The notes under the pieces are model-generated. The model was not told the origin of the DNA and searched no databases. It worked only from the letters and a program-made list of their open reading frames with translations. Of a stretch of DNA of 64,000 nucleotides, positions 11,051 to 24,533 are shown piece by piece. Position 1 is the stretch's first letter. Each line of letters begins with the position of its first letter. The stretch is from Torymus aiolomorphi (Eukaryota; Arthropoda; Insecta; Hymenoptera; Torymidae), in NCBI GenBank assembly GCA_036365515.1, contig CM070875.1, positions 7,902,501 to 7,966,500 of the forward strand. The letters are read 5' to 3'. Position numbers and translations under genes: made by a program.

Positions 11051-13500
11051 TTAGTGCGGCGCGACTGAAGCGCGCCAAGCTCTTTTTTTAAAACGCACCC
11101 GTAAGATTTTCTGCGATCTTCGAGAAGAGCGAGCTGTCTTTTACTCGATAAAGGAAGTTTTAATTACCCGCGTGGTTCTCTAGTAGAGGGGATTGAATTT
11201 ATTGTTTTTGGTTTTGATTCCTGCTAAAATCGAAATTAGATTGTACATTTTTATGGTTTCCAGAGTACATTAGGACATGCGAGATATGATCATTTATGAT
11301 TCAATTAGCTAGACAGTAATAATTTAGTTTTCACATACGTTGCTGATATCGAACAATTCGAACGTAAGCATGAGCTGTGCACAAGAATCGTCTTTAAATA
11401 GATGTTCTCGTGTAAATCGAGTCTAATTCAACAGCGAATCCGTATAGAAGTCACACAATCGTTCATAAAGGGTAAGAGAATAATAATACATTTAACCATT
11501 TCTTTGTCATTGATATTAATAGTTTTTAATGTCCACATAATAATACGACTAAAGGCACATAACAAACAGTGTTTACAAGGTATCCCCCTATCATAAACAA
11601 TTTCCAAAGGATAATGTATTTTTAATTAATCGATACGCACAACAGAAACGCAGTTATACCGTGAACGGGACCACGGTTGCCGGTTATTTTAAAATTTCTG
11701 CATCGAAGAATGAAAAAAAAATCCTCTATATTCACCGCACTAATCGATATTTCTGTTCGGCATTAACAAATCCATTCAGGAGAGTGTAATAGAAACGTGC
11801 GACATTATTGAAATATTCTGACTATTTATTGCAGGACTCACAGTGCAACCGCAATAGTTTTAAAGCAAACCATAATTTTTCCTGATACATCTGTCTCGTC
11901 CGGGCTAATCGTAAAACGAAACGAGACGTGCGCGTAACGCGTGTGTGACCATCGATATGAATAATCCTACAGTCGTATTCAGGAAGGATGCGCGCGGTGT
12001 ACCGCGTGTCGTTGGGAAACTGCGAGTTTGATGGCGAAATAACGGCGGAGCGAAATTGCGTGACACGTTGGTTATTTTTGCGCGGACGCTAGAATGATTT
12101 GGTTTGACGTGCCTAGAAAAATATGTGTCGTAAATCGATGTGCGGGTGGGATGTTACTTCGCTGTTGTGTATAAAAATGTTAAACATTGAACGAATCGAA
12201 ACATTTCTTGTTGATTTTTAGTGGCCAAAGACTGCAAAATAAATTTGGAACACTTGTTTTTAATATAGCCTTATTGCTCGGTTTCCGACATTTCGTGTAA
12301 ATTTTACAGAGCTGGCTTGTAACTCAGCAGTTTTAAATATCTTGAGTTTTAAAAGGAGCTTTTATAATACCGAGCTAGTACGTTCTGGAATCGTTTTATT
12401 CATTGATCGTGCCAAAAAATAAACACAAGTCAAGCATACGAAACTCTATTTATATTACATCATTCCATTTACAATCATTATGTTTAGTGGCTGATAATAT
12501 TAACACTTATTTATCAAGGATATCATTTCTTTATTGATTAAATCTTATATACATTTGCACAATTGTACAGTGGATTTAGAATACTTACTCGGAATTTTAG
12601 TCTTACCTGGACTTATTGTTTCAAGTGACACATATATGTAATTCGGATTCTCACTCAAATAGAAACTTCACTCTCTTTCTAGACTCTTTCCACTAAAGAA
12701 GTACGCATAACAGTTGCGTGTATAAACCCAAGATGAAATTCCTTTCTTCATTCTCTCACAAGCGCCGAAACATCCTGTGAATGACAAATAATCCAGTTCA
12801 TACCAACGTCGTTAATTTTTCAAATCACAAAAATCGTTGGCATTTCATAATCTGGCGGTGTTTTTGCCAGTTTTCAGTCAACTCCGCGATCTACTATTCA
12901 CCAATGCATCTTGCAACAGTATTTATATGGAACTAACTAACGCGAGTCACGCGGTATGACAAGCGTCGTTTCCCTCTTTGCCTTTCTGTAATGGAACTAA
13001 ATTTTTATAAACGAGCGATACTGTGCACTTAAAAAAATGTTTTAGTGTAATATTATACCAACAAATTTATACACGGAGCACGTGAGCGTCAGTTATTCTC
13101 TCAAGATTTAAATAAACACAGCAACATATGACAAAAATTTTAAAATTAATTTCACGTTAACTTCAATTGTTTCCTTCTCATTCCCTTTCATTCTCCATTC
13201 ATTCCTTGTCAAAGCTTAAAAATTCGGTTAAAATGCGTGTTCGATGAAATAACAAAGATATACTAATAAGCAAGTAGAACTTAATTTCTCACTTTACGTT
13301 CCCAGTTTACGTGGTATTTATTTTTTTTACCTTTTTTGCATTACCGAAGACGTTTCGATAATATACTCATATGAAAACTTGGCCAAAGTTCTCGTGGCGC
13401 TTTAAAAGTAAATCTCTGCATATTACGATACTTACAGCTTGTATATTTCGTATACTATCTAACCCGCAATAATAAGCACAGAGTAAAACAAAAAGTAAAG
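11051..13500. other. non-coding AT-rich stretch, possibly intronic
   Basis: No open frame of note, no inverted repeat and no recognised family. If island 1 is a first exon, this is its intron. Confidence 0.3.
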
Positions 13501-14337
13501 CTAACATTCATTTTGACATACATAATTGTACAACGTATAACAGTTGTTAATAATGGTTATGAACTAAAACGCGTAGTATTATACGAAAAACAGAACACAC
13601 CCCTATACAATAATTTAGCCATTCGACAGTTTTCCACTATATCCTTACAGACAGGCCGCCTCTTCAAAACGAACGCCAACCTCTTCGAACCCAATCCGCC
13701 GCCGAAACAGCTCCTAAGACAATGCTCCCATCGAACATAAACGCACGCGCATAACACACACGCACACATACACACACGCTGCTCTTCTAGCCTGGAGCCA
13801 AACCAAATCCCTTACCTCCCACCCCGCTCTATACTCTCGCCCCCGACAAATCTCCTGAACCTCCGCTGCGCGCGGAGAGAAATTGCGCTTCCCCTCTTCT
13901 CCTCCTCCTTCGAAGGGGATATAAATCCTCGCTCGCTGCATCTCGCGGACGGTGCTGGAAGGGGTGAAAAAGCGCGAGCGCGAATCTTCTTGGCCTGAAA
14001 AAGCTCTCGGCTGTGCGCGCAGCGCCGCCGCCGCCGCCGCCCTCGTAAAAGGTTTACGCTCCCGGCTCTCTCTCTCTCTCTCTCTCGCTCACTCACTCCC
14101 ATCAGTCGGTGTGTGGCGGCAGTAGCCGGGCATTTCCGGGATCCGCTCTCGAGCTTCCGGGCTTACGTTCCACTTTTCAATTCAGAGACTCGCTCGCTCG
14201 ATTTACCCGTGTGTGGGTGTGTGTTACGTATATATGGGACTATGCGTATGTGTGTGTGTGTGTGTGCGCATGGGCTCGCATTGAGCGCGACTCGTGAAAA
14301 GTTTTCTAAAGGGGCGCGTGAGCGCGCTTGCGCGACG

Positions 14338-14345
14338 TATAAAAG
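14338..14345 (+). promoter_or_regulatory. possible TATA box (TATAAAAG)
   Basis: Consensus-like TATA box inside the G-rich half of island 2, surrounded by CpG-rich DNA. No coding exon can be assigned downstream, so this is only a motif match. Confidence 0.3.
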
Positions 14346-14393
14346 CTGTACCGTAGTACCACGCGCTGTCGATTCAACGCTCGTACAATGGAT

Positions 14394-14395
<2 letters not shown>

Positions 14396-14450
<55 letters not shown>

Positions 14451-14510
14451 CAGAGAGTGAGCGAGAGTGACAGAGAGGAAGAGACATAGAGAAGAGAAAG
14501 GGAGAGAGAG
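14396..14510 (+). repeat. (GA)n microsatellite, interrupted
   Basis: Pure GA run of about 50 bp, followed by interrupted GA-rich sequence to about 14510. Confidence 0.9.
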
Positions 14511-14660
14511 AGCTGCTCTCGCCTTGCCGGATAATGTAGCGGTTTAATTGAACCAATGAGGATGAGAGAATCAGGGGAGGGGGTTGAATTAGAACGGAGA
14601 AGAGAGGATCCCTGTGACGCGCGACACCTTGATGTAAAGCACTTCTTTTGAAGCTTCGCT

Positions 14661-16500
14661 CAGAAGCAGCGGTCATTACGTTTGATCATAACTCCACTAT
14701 TCGTAATTTTTCTTTTGCACAGCTTTGTTAGCTTCAATCTAAAATAGAAGATATGAAATTTTAAAGTTTGTGTCAGGATTACTTCCAACAGTTTGGTATA
14801 CTCATATATTGCATAAGATATATATGAGAAATTATACGGAAAACATCAAACAACTGGGTACAAAGGTAAAAAAAATTCTTTGGACTATTATGAATGTACA
14901 AAAAATCGGGAACTTGGTCGATTTCGAAAAAATGTTTAAAACTTACTTCCTTGAAACATAAATCATTGTCAGGAAAAAGAGAATAAAACTAGAGAATACG
15001 AGCTTTCATTTGTTTTTCCCGGATGAAAAAATCTTGATTCCTTCAAATGTTACATGAATTGAAAGATAAGCGTAGAATATACAAAATAATGTGAAAATGA
15101 TCAAAAGCGGGTTTAGCCATTTTTCAATGTATTTTTAAAAACTCGTGTATTTTACATTTACCATTGAACGCACGCAACTTTTGAAGAAGTTAAAATTTTT
15201 TCATCCGGTCAAAAGCAAATTAAAGCTCGAATTCTTTAGTTTTATTTTCTGTGTATGTATGACCCTCTTTTTTTCAGCATTTTAAAAAAATAAATTTTAT
15301 ACTGTTAGCAAAAAAGCTTGCCACCAGATTCACGATTTTTTAATATTCAGGATGATCTAGAGAACCAGAAAAACCTGACCCGGAAAGTGTGCCCAACGAA
15401 AAATTGTTATGATTGTTTTCTATATAGAATTGCTCATATGCATACTCAAAGGAAGCTCACAATACTGGCACCGTATCTTTATTTCTTTGAGTTCAATAAA
15501 AATGTATGTAGACACACCAATTACACTGACAAAGATGATTCCAGTGTTCAGGAAAAAGGGGTTTTTCGGACATCCAGAAGCCTTTCCTGGCACCAAAAAA
15601 TTTAGCCTAGTACCCTTATTTTTTAATACCGTATCTCTACTAAAATGACTAAGAGAGCTTTCACTTACCTATATTTTCTTTTTGAAAACTTAAAAAATTT
15701 CTCTTACATTTGCTATTTTTAGTATTTTATAAAAAGTCGCTAATGCTACTTCAAACCACTTGCAGTAGGGACACTCCGAGCCATAAATAATTTTCAACAA
15801 AAACAATCGATGAAAATATTGAGAGACACTTTCAGGCGCAATACAGCATGACAAAAAAAAACAATAGGCAAACTGTAATTTCGGATTTTTTCCGTCGGCC
15901 CTCTTAAGGTAGTTAGACTCACGGTGCTCACTACAATAGTTAATGCATCATAGTCTAAAAAATCAGAGTAGCACATGTGTGTATAAAAGAATGTGAGTGT
16001 ACAGTATTCCTATAAATAATACGCAAACATACAGTTACTTGAAAAACGCATTTTTTTGTATGTTTTCCTCTTTCGAATCTGTCTTAGCTCAAATATTCCA
16101 TACTTATACGACCTTTACAATAGCTTTTCTCAGAAACTATACGTGTCATATTTCTCAATTTTGGTGACAAGCTTTTAACCATAATGATAAATAATAGGTT
16201 AGTTTTTTATTATGATCTTAAGAAACGTTTTTCAACAATGAATTTAAATGCTGTTTTTCCGGTGGTTGTTCCTATGCTTCCCATGTTGAAATGCCCAACT
16301 TTGATATTGAATATCTCAAAATCGGCACGTGTCATCTCTTGGAAATTTCGCACACGCGTGGGCATCGGCAAGATGCACGTGTGCTCGAAGTTTCAAAAGG
16401 TTCCTAAGAAACTCGTTTTTTGACACAACTACCTTAAAGAATATTAAAGACAGAGTTCTTTCGAACGATACGCAAAGTTTCGCCGAGGTAAGCGTCTTAC
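14661..16500. other. non-coding stretch with a fold-back
   Basis: Contains an inverted repeat with arms of about 80 bp (14979-15060 and 15170-15250; outermost AGAATAAAACTAGAGAAT against a close reverse complement). Its arm sequence (GAGCTTTCATTTG, TTGATTCCTTCAAA) resembles the fold-back at 34.5-35.3 kb. Nothing else recognised; short open frames (15318-15648) match no family I know. Confidence 0.45.
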
Positions 16501-17580
16501 GTTCTTGCCAGTGGTAACGACCCAGACACACTCAGATTCAAAGCTTCTTTTCGTGAGAGAGTGAGAGAGAGAAAGAAAAAGCTCCTCGGGTCTTCTTTTC
16601 AATCTTCGCGCTGTAGCATATGTTAAAGAGCATCAAAGTTGCTCGGCCGCCGCGGGAAAAAACGAGCTCTCGCAGCGCTCTAAGAATGAAAAAGGCGTAA
16701 TTACAGCGGAAGGAAAAGAAACTCGGGAAAATTAAATACGTCGAGAAGATTGACACTATAATATCGGTGTACAGGAAGACCATTCGAAAATAAATTTAAA
16801 ACCACAATATATACTTTGATCATTTATTAAACAACTTTTGAAGCCCACAATACCATTATGATACATAGTTTCTAGTTCTACGCTATAGAATTCTTTTAAA
16901 TTACGAAATTCATAGCATGCCACAGCATTGCCGCACATCAAGTCACTCCGACACTACAGGGAAGCATCAAAATTCCTCGGCGTGACTATATAATAACGCG
17001 ATTCCCGCAAATTCAACTCGACCCACTTGCTCGTCCAACTTCGAATCAGCTGCGCGTACATACATATACATAAATGTCCCTCGGAGCCGGCATCAGGCGC
17101 ACGATTAGCCTCCAATGTCATCTCTAATCTGCCTGCGCGAGACGAACTTCCATATGCGCCGCAATTTCACGCGACGCCGAGCGATGCCTCGAATAGCTCC
17201 TCGAGGGGACGCCCACGACATTAACGTATGCGATATATACCTGCTATACGTACCTATATGTGACTGGAGGGGATAGCGTCGAAATTTTCTACGAAGTCTG
17301 AGACAAGGCTGTATACGTTGCGAGAAGGGTGTGGATTATGCATGGGATAGAGGGGGAGTGGCAGGGTTTACGATGGGTACTTGTATAGATGGTAGAAGTA
17401 AAAGCATGGATGGGTATAAGCTCTTATCTTTTTTTAAAGATTATCTTGATAGAAATTCAGAGAATTTCCATAGGAGTCCTGTGGGTACATGTTAGAGAAA
17501 CAGAAATATTAATCCTATCAGTGATGGGCTTAGGTCTGACGTATTGTATTTTGAGAATAGCATATGAAATTTGAATTCAG
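16501..17580. other. GC-rich island 3 (skew switch)
   Basis: The left flank is C-rich: 16981-17040 has 20 C and 8 G. The right flank is G-rich: 17341-17400 has 25 G and 4 C. The centre, around 17080-17225, is CpG-rich. No gene recognised. Confidence 0.5.
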
Positions 17581-19000
17581 AAGTTAACAATTTGATGTGG
17601 TTTAGAGATACTGAAGGTATTGATATAATTTTAGATATTGACGCATTTACATGAACGTAACATTGTTATGCGTTATTATATAGTAAAATCAATAGCTGAT
17701 ATATTAGAATCAGAAAAATATTTTGAAACTATAATTAACGTCGATTAATACGTTCAATTAACTTTGAAAAAGTGGCTACGTTACCAAATCATTATTGAAA
17801 CAGGGATAAACTTTAAAGTGACGTTTAAATTTGATAAAGCAAATGCTTCGTTATAAGTTTCTTTTTTTTTTAAATCCGTCCGGGAACTTTGCGAAACAAA
17901 GACACGTTCAATTTCATTAAAACTTTGGAACGTGAACCTCAGGTCAAATAAACTCATTTACGTGCAAATTTTTGTTCAGATATTTTAAATGGTTTACTGC
18001 AAGCTTCAAGTGACCTACACTTGTTACTCTCGGGCGTGTACGACCTAAAATCTGAAAAAAAAAGTATATAGCTTCAATCATTTTGCCAGTTTGTGCTCTT
18101 CTATTGTGCAAACGAGGTCATCGTAATAGTCTAGTTATTATACGAGGTGCTAATCTATTGTATGTTATTGGTTTTACTTTATTGATTTAACTCTTATTTA
18201 ATTCTACGATATAGATAACACTTTTATATGAGGTTGATTAAACAGAATGTTTTATTGATCATACGGACGCAGATAAACTAAAAAACTTCGCTAAAACTGA
18301 TCTTATCATTTCTACGAGAATTCCAATTATAGTTTAAAATTTCTATTCTAATATACACTTAATAACGATAAAAATAATTTCCAAGAATTTTGACTTTATT
18401 TAAGATGTGAAAATACTTAATTATTTTGAAGGAATTTATAAAAGGTTGTAGTACGTGGAATAAAAAACAGATTAAAGATTTTTAGTTTCTTTATTTCTTT
18501 CTCTAGCGGTTTCTCTAATATCATATCAATATTCACAAAGTTATAGAACAAAAAAGGAAATAATATTTTTTATTTAAAAATACGCTAATTTTAATTATAA
18601 TATCTCAGATTTTAGAAATAGCGGGCTTTGAGATAAAACTATTTGTTAGTATACGTATACATTTTAAATCGTGAGAGTGTTGAATCATCTCTACAGTAGA
18701 GTAAGCTCATTAAATGAAATGATTTGTAATAAATTTTATCTTCTTTACTTAGGTATGGATGACAGTCTTCGTTATGACATCATATACAATGATATCTAGA
18801 ACTAGAACTAGATAATTTAAGTGGAAAAAATCTATTTTTAGTTTCTATTTGCAAAATCGATTTAATTTAAATTTGGTTTCAGCCATCGCATTTTTCATTA
18901 CTTTAATAAGTGTTTCTAAAGTTAAAGAATTATCATTAGTAATAACCTATTATATAATTCTTAAAAAAGGAAAAATGTAACCCAGATCCCCGTAACCTTT
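17581..19000. other. AT-rich stretch, nothing recognised
   Basis: No open frame, inverted repeat or family match seen by eye. Confidence 0.3.
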
Positions 19001-19770
19001 ACATTGTTCACAATCACAATTCGCTGCTCAATTTCTTAGCATAAAACACATCTCGCAATTACATAAAAAAACCAATACCAACACACATATTTTGACATCA
19101 ATCAATTCAAACCGCATTCTAAAACATTCCGCTAAACGTTTCCCGCCTTCTGCAAAAATCCCTCAAGTCACCCTTCAAACACCACACTAAAAAGAACCAC
19201 TGAACCAGCCAATCAGCCACCAAGGACTCGATGACACACACATACAACCGTGTACAGTATCCCCATATTAAATGCCATGTATTTACCGCGATCGAGACAC
19301 ACAGCTCTGATAACGAGGCGCTTGTATAACAGCAGCAGCAGCATCGTCGCCGTATTCTCTCTCCTCTTCCACGTATATCGATCGACATAAGTATCGGCCG
19401 GACCCCACACGCGCCGTAATAGACCGGACTCGTGCGCGCGCGCGCATTATTAATCGCATTATCTCGTCAATTGGCCCTGACGCCCGCTCGTCTCGCACAC
19501 CCCTTCGTGCGTTATACAGGGAGGCAGCGTCGTCGCCTGGGTCGATTTATATACACACTACAGCAGCCTTGTCCTCAGCGCGGTTACCTATACGTGGAGG
19601 CCGACCGAGAACTTGCGAGCGGTCGTGCATATGGTTGTATGGGAGTATAGTGCGGAGAGGTGCGCGGGATAAAGGCTTGTACACAGAAGTGTGCTGGGAG
19701 TTAAGGTTTTGCGATTATGATTGACAGTCGGGGACGATTGCTGGTTACGGCGTAGGTATGAGAATCCGTT
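19001..19770. other. GC-rich island 4 (skew switch)
   Basis: C/A-rich left flank (19080-19260, with many CAC/CCA), CpG-rich centre with alternating CGCGCG at 19436-19446, and G/T-rich right flank (19620-19760). No coding exon recognised. Confidence 0.5.
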
Positions 19771-19817
19771 GAAATGTTGTTTTCACTCGCGCTTATGGTC
19801 GGAATGATTTAAAAGTG

Positions 19818-20077
19818 TACACGGATAGAATTTTTCAGGAAAAATTACCGTGAAATTCACGGCAATCAGGGAACTCCAAATTCTCTGGGAATTTTTACTG
19901 TTGTCACGGTAATTTTTACTAACCTTCCCTACAAATTTTCTCTGAGTGTAAAGGAAAATTTGTAAGGAAGGTTAGTAAAAATTACCCTGACAACGGTAAA
20001 AATTCCCAGAGACTTCGATTATTCTCTGATTGCCGTGACTTTCACGGTAATTTTTCCTGAAAAATCCTATCCGTGTA
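19818..20077. mobile_element. palindromic MITE (260 bp)
   Basis: Nearly perfect inverted repeat, with arms of about 125 bp either side of about 19950. The ends are TACACGGATAGAATTTTTCA and its complement with one change. No open frame. The end sequence resembles the TACACGGAGAGAAATTTT ends of the element at 38348-39072, so the two may share a transposase source. Confidence 0.8.
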
Positions 20078-20497
20078 TATAGAGATTAAAGTAACTTCGT
20101 GCTGGACGAAATTGAGTTTCTACGTATGTGGGTCTGCTGTACCGTGGATACTTTTATCTTTGCCGCGTCTGCTATATGTATTTCAGGACAGAGTTGAACT
20201 CTTTGCTGCAGAAAAAGGGAAAGAGAGGGTTATCTGAATTGCGTTGCATAAAATGCGCTGTTTACGGTTATTCGCGACGTTTGCGGTGTCGCGTATAATG
20301 TGCGCGAAAGAGAAGAATATATCGCGGACATTATTAAAACGTTATCTTGAAATGTAATATAATACAACACGAATAATATGCGATGATGATATAACATTAA
20401 ATATGCTAGTATACTGAAAAGATGCCAATTTCTTTTGATTTGCACAAATTAGTATAAAAAACAGAATAGTAAACAATTATAAATCTTTTTTCTTTAA

Positions 20498-20731
20498 CCC
20501 TTTGCATCATAGTGGTAAGTATTCTTACCACCTATTTTATATCCGTTTTTAAAAAATTTGGAGTACTTTTCGACATAATTCAGTGCGATTTTTTTCTATT
20601 TCTGATAGAACAGTAATACATCTCCAAGACCCAGTAGTAATTATTGCAATATATTGTTTATTGCGATTGTTATAAACGAATTGAGTGATAAAAAGCATAA
20701 AAAATCAAGGAATTATTCGTGAATCAAAGGG
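20498..20731. mobile_element. TTAA-flanked MITE (piggyBac-type), 234 bp
   Basis: TTAA (20494-20497) then CCCTTTG at the left; CAAAGGG (20725-20731) then TTAA at the right. A TTAA target duplication with CCCTTTG ends is the piggyBac-family signature. Interior AT-rich and non-coding. Confidence 0.65.
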
Positions 20732-21310
20732 TTAAAAAAATCATAAATATTTTAAAATAATAGATCAACACCAATACGAGAATAACAATTATATAAATTA
20801 TTTGTTTACAGTTAAAAATTAAAAAAAAACTAAATACGTCCAGTTAGTAAAAGCAAATTAAATGTTCTTCCATTAATCTTCACTTTCAGCCGGTATGCAT
20901 CACCGTTTTAAAGGTGGAAAAACGGGGCGTGCAGTAAATGCCCGCGGAGATCGTAATATATGACCTTATCCCTCCTGAGAGCCTATTACAGAATCTATAA
21001 ATCTATTAGTCAATGCTAAAAAGTTTCTGTCCAGAATGACTCGTGTCCGTATTACGAAATTTAGTATCTGTGTATTAATGCTTGCACTTTTATTTTACAT
21101 TATAACACGAAAATAATTCGCAGTCGATATAAAGAAAAAAAAAACAAATATTTAGGTTTTTATGAGCATCTTCAATGTGACTTTCAATGTGGCTTGTAGA
21201 AAGTAGGTGTTTCAAAAATGAATGTAAGTTTGAAACGCATAGTTTGAATAATCTTATATAAATCGAAAGTTATTTTGTATTTTCTATTAATTTGTTATAA
21301 CACACTATAA
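20732..21310. other. AT-rich stretch, nothing recognised
   Basis: A moderately GC-rich bit at 20890-20960; otherwise no feature seen. Confidence 0.3.
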
Positions 21311-21316
21311 TCTTAG

Positions 21317-21317
21317 A

Positions 21318-21409
<92 letters not shown>

Positions 21410-21418
21410 ATGTGTGTG

Positions 21419-21459
<41 letters not shown>

Positions 21460-21462
21460 AAA
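21317..21462 (+). repeat. (TC)n-(GT)n compound microsatellite
   Basis: About 78 bp of TC repeats, then about 65 bp of interrupted GT repeats. In the Helentron-like family a GT tract sits at this place, next to the conserved 'CGAATCGACCGATTTTCGTCGG' block. Confidence 0.9.
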
Positions 21463-23147
21463 CTCTTTATATCTCGGTAACGAATCGACCGATTTTCGTC
21501 GGACAGAAACTATTGTCTTCGTCCAGCGAAAAAAACTCGTAATCTTGATGGATTTGAGTTTTTATTGATTTTCATTTCTTTTATAACCAAAAAATGATTT
21601 TGAACCTTTAGTTTTCTTTATTTTTTTATGTCTTACAGCTATTATTACATAATATAACAAACTTTTCTTGATAGGTATTTAAATTACCTATATTTTCTTT
21701 TTTTAATATTTAAATTATCTTCATTCTGTCACTTGTTAAGGAAAACGTTTTTATATTTCATAAATTAATTTCTCAAAAAATATTTTATTTATCGACTTGA
21801 GATTCAACCACTTATTATACTCATTGAAGACTATATTTGGTTAAAATTTCAAGAGATTATCTTCATTTGTTTTTTAGAAAAAACTTATTTTAGAAAAAAT
21901 TTGCGTTTTCATTGTCGCACGATAACAAGAGTAAAAATTATCCACTCGTCCTGAAATTTGAAACAGATATAGCTTTTATATATCGTCAGATCGAGTTCAT
22001 TGCTTAAAAAAATCTGTACATTACGACCAAAGATATTTCAGGTTAAAAGTTTTGTTAAAAATGTTCGAATATCGGTTTTTTCAGAGAGTAATTGATTTAT
22101 GGACTTAAAATTTTGACCAATTATTAAACTCGTCGCAGACTATATTTGATTAAAATTTAAAGAGATTATCTTCATTTTTTTAGAAAAAAAAAGTTTTATA
22201 AAAAAGTAGAGTTTCCGTCGTCTTACGATAATAAGAGTAAAAATCAACTAATCATTCTAAAATTTGGCAGAGATATAGCATACAATAATACACGTAAATA
22301 GACATTATTAAAAAATAAATGCTATCATTTTGAATACGGAGAAATATTTATATAGGATATACAAAGGAGCAGAGAAACAGATATTTTTTGTCTTAAGTCA
22401 AATTGTTGAACGGACAGTAAAGTCAACGAAAAAATAGCATCAGCCTTAAAATATAATAATGTAAGTACACACGGATATCAAAGACAAATACTTTCTGAAC
22501 CGAAATAGTACATTACTAACGCGGGCGGAAGAGGATTATTTATCTCATGCGACGTTTTTCGGCCGAGCGAAGCGAGGTCGAAAAGTCGCATGAGGTAAAA
22601 ATTCTCTTACGTCCACGTTTCAGTAACGTATTTTTCCGTCCGAGGCCGCAAAATGACATTTAAGATGGCATTTTGAGGTTAAAGGGCGGAAAAAAATATT
22701 GCGATAAAAAGTTGTTAATCGAACACGTAGATATCGTTCAAATAAGTAAAAAGTTACTTTCGCAACTTACCAACATTTATTTTTTATTCGATTTTAATGT
22801 TTAACGTTTCATTTTGCTTATTAAAGATTTGTATACGACCAATCATGGCTTATATTATGGAATAATTAATATATACGAAGCAACATGTAATTGTTTCTAG
22901 TTAAAGCAGAAACAACTTGAAGTTTATTGTGGGCAATGAATTTTTTTGTAAAATATAAAATTGTATAATAATAATTGCTTTTTAATGATAAAAAATAGAA
23001 AGAGTAAAAATAAAAAGTCACAAACCATTTAATATAGTCTCACCGTACAAAATAAAGTATTAAATTTTAAATATTGGAATTAAAAATTAATTAAAGGAAT
23101 CAGTAAATTAAGTTTGAGGAAGCTACGAGCCAATGAATTGGCAGCGG
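21463..23147 (+). mobile_element. Helentron/HINE-like repeat, copy C
   Basis: Begins after the microsatellite with the family block (AACGAATCGACCGATTTTCG) and ends with GAGGAAGC (23116-23123), hairpin GCCAATGAATTGGC and GCGG at 23147. It is about 800 bp longer between 22270 and 23018 than its inverted partner, which suggests an insertion here. That extra part includes a GC-rich hairpin at 22540-22598. No coding potential. Confidence 0.6.
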
Positions 23148-23177
23148 ATTTTTTTGTATGTTATGACAGCATAAAAG

Positions 23178-24295
23178 CCGCTGCCAATTCATTGGCACGT
23201 AGTTTCCTCAAACTTAATTTACTGATTCCTTTAATTAATTTTTAATTTCTACATTTAAAATTTAATACTTTATTTTGTACGGTGAGACTATGTTAAATGG
23301 TTTGTGACTTTTGTGAAAGCTACATCTGGTCCAAATTTCAAAACGATTGGATAATTTTTACTCTTGTTATCGTCCGCCAACGGAAACTCTACTTTTATAT
23401 AAAACATTTTTTTCTGAAAAACAAATGAAGATAATCAATTGAAATTTTAACCAAATATAGTCATCAATGAGTTTAATAAGTGATGAAAATTTTAAACAGA
23501 TAAATCAAGTATTCACTGAGAAAACGCGATTCGAAAATTTTTAAAACAAATTTTTAACCTCAAATATCTTTGGTTGTAATGGACCGGTTTTTTTGGGCAA
23601 CGAACTCGATTTGAAGATAGATAAAAGCTACATCTGTGCCAAATTTTAGGATGATTAGATAATTTTTACTTTTGTTATCGTGCGACAACGGTAACGTACA
23701 TTTTTTCTAAAGTAATTTTTTTCTAAAAAAAAAAAAAAAAAAAAACAAATGAAGATAATCTTTTGAAATTTTAACCAAATATAGTCTTCAATGAGTGTAA
23801 TAAGAGTTAAAATTTCAAGTCGATAAATCAAGTATTCTCTGAGAAAACGCGATTCGAAAATGAAAAAAAAAATTTTAACCTGAAATATCTTTTTTCGTAA
23901 TGGACCGATTTTTTGGGCAACGAACTCGATCTGAAGATATATATATATATAAAAGCTGCATCTGTGCCAAATAATTTTTGAGCAATTAACTTATGAAATA
24001 TAATAACGTTTGCTTTAATAACAGATGACAGAGTAAAGATAATTTAAATATTAAAAAAAGAAAATATAAGTAATTTAAATACCTTTCAATAAAAGTTCAT
24101 TAGATTATGTAATAATGGCTATAAGATATAAAAAAATCAAAAAAACTCAAAAATTAAAGTTGTTTTTTGGTTATGAAAAAAAAGAAAATCAATAAAAACT
24201 CAAATCCATAAGGGTGTCGAGTTCTTTTCGCGAGACGAAGAGAATAGTCTTTGTTCGACGAAAATCGGTCGATTCGTTTGGAATATATATGTATC
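23178..24295 (-). mobile_element. Helentron/HINE-like repeat, copy C' (inverted)
   Basis: Reverse-orientation copy beginning with the complement of the GCGG/hairpin end (23178-23209). Its first 130 bp (23178-23307) match 23018-23147 almost base for base in inverse orientation, with a spacer of only 30 bp. It then follows the family body to the 'CGACGAAAATCGGTCGATTCG' block (24256-24278). It lacks the microsatellite end. Internal blocks with 'TGAAGATAATC..TGAAATTTTAACCAAATATAG' occur at least twice. Confidence 0.65.
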
Positions 24296-24533
24296 TTATA
24301 ACCAAAATAAGTTAACAATGTATATAATATTATAAATGGGGTAAAATAAATTTAAGAACAAAATTTTGAGTTATTTTTGTATTTAATTAAAAAAGAAATG
24401 GTACCTACAATTACAAAATTATTTAAACATTATGCACAAGTCGGCCATCATTGACCCAGTACCTTCGCTCTTTCTTTAACAATAATCTTAAAGCTACACA
24501 TTAAAGTAATAAAATATCTAATCCAAGGCAAAA

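Larger units (their letters stand above)
13600..14660 (+). other. GC-rich island 2 (skew switch)
   Basis: The left half is C-rich: in 13681-13740 I count 23 C and 8 G. The centre holds (GCC)n and CpG-rich DNA near 14020-14040. The right half is G-rich, with (GT)n at 14247-14266 and (GA)n at 14396-14448. A TATAAAAG at 14338-14345 lies in it. Reading frames of up to 138 aa here have simple-sequence composition and are not convincing genes. Confidence 0.5.
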
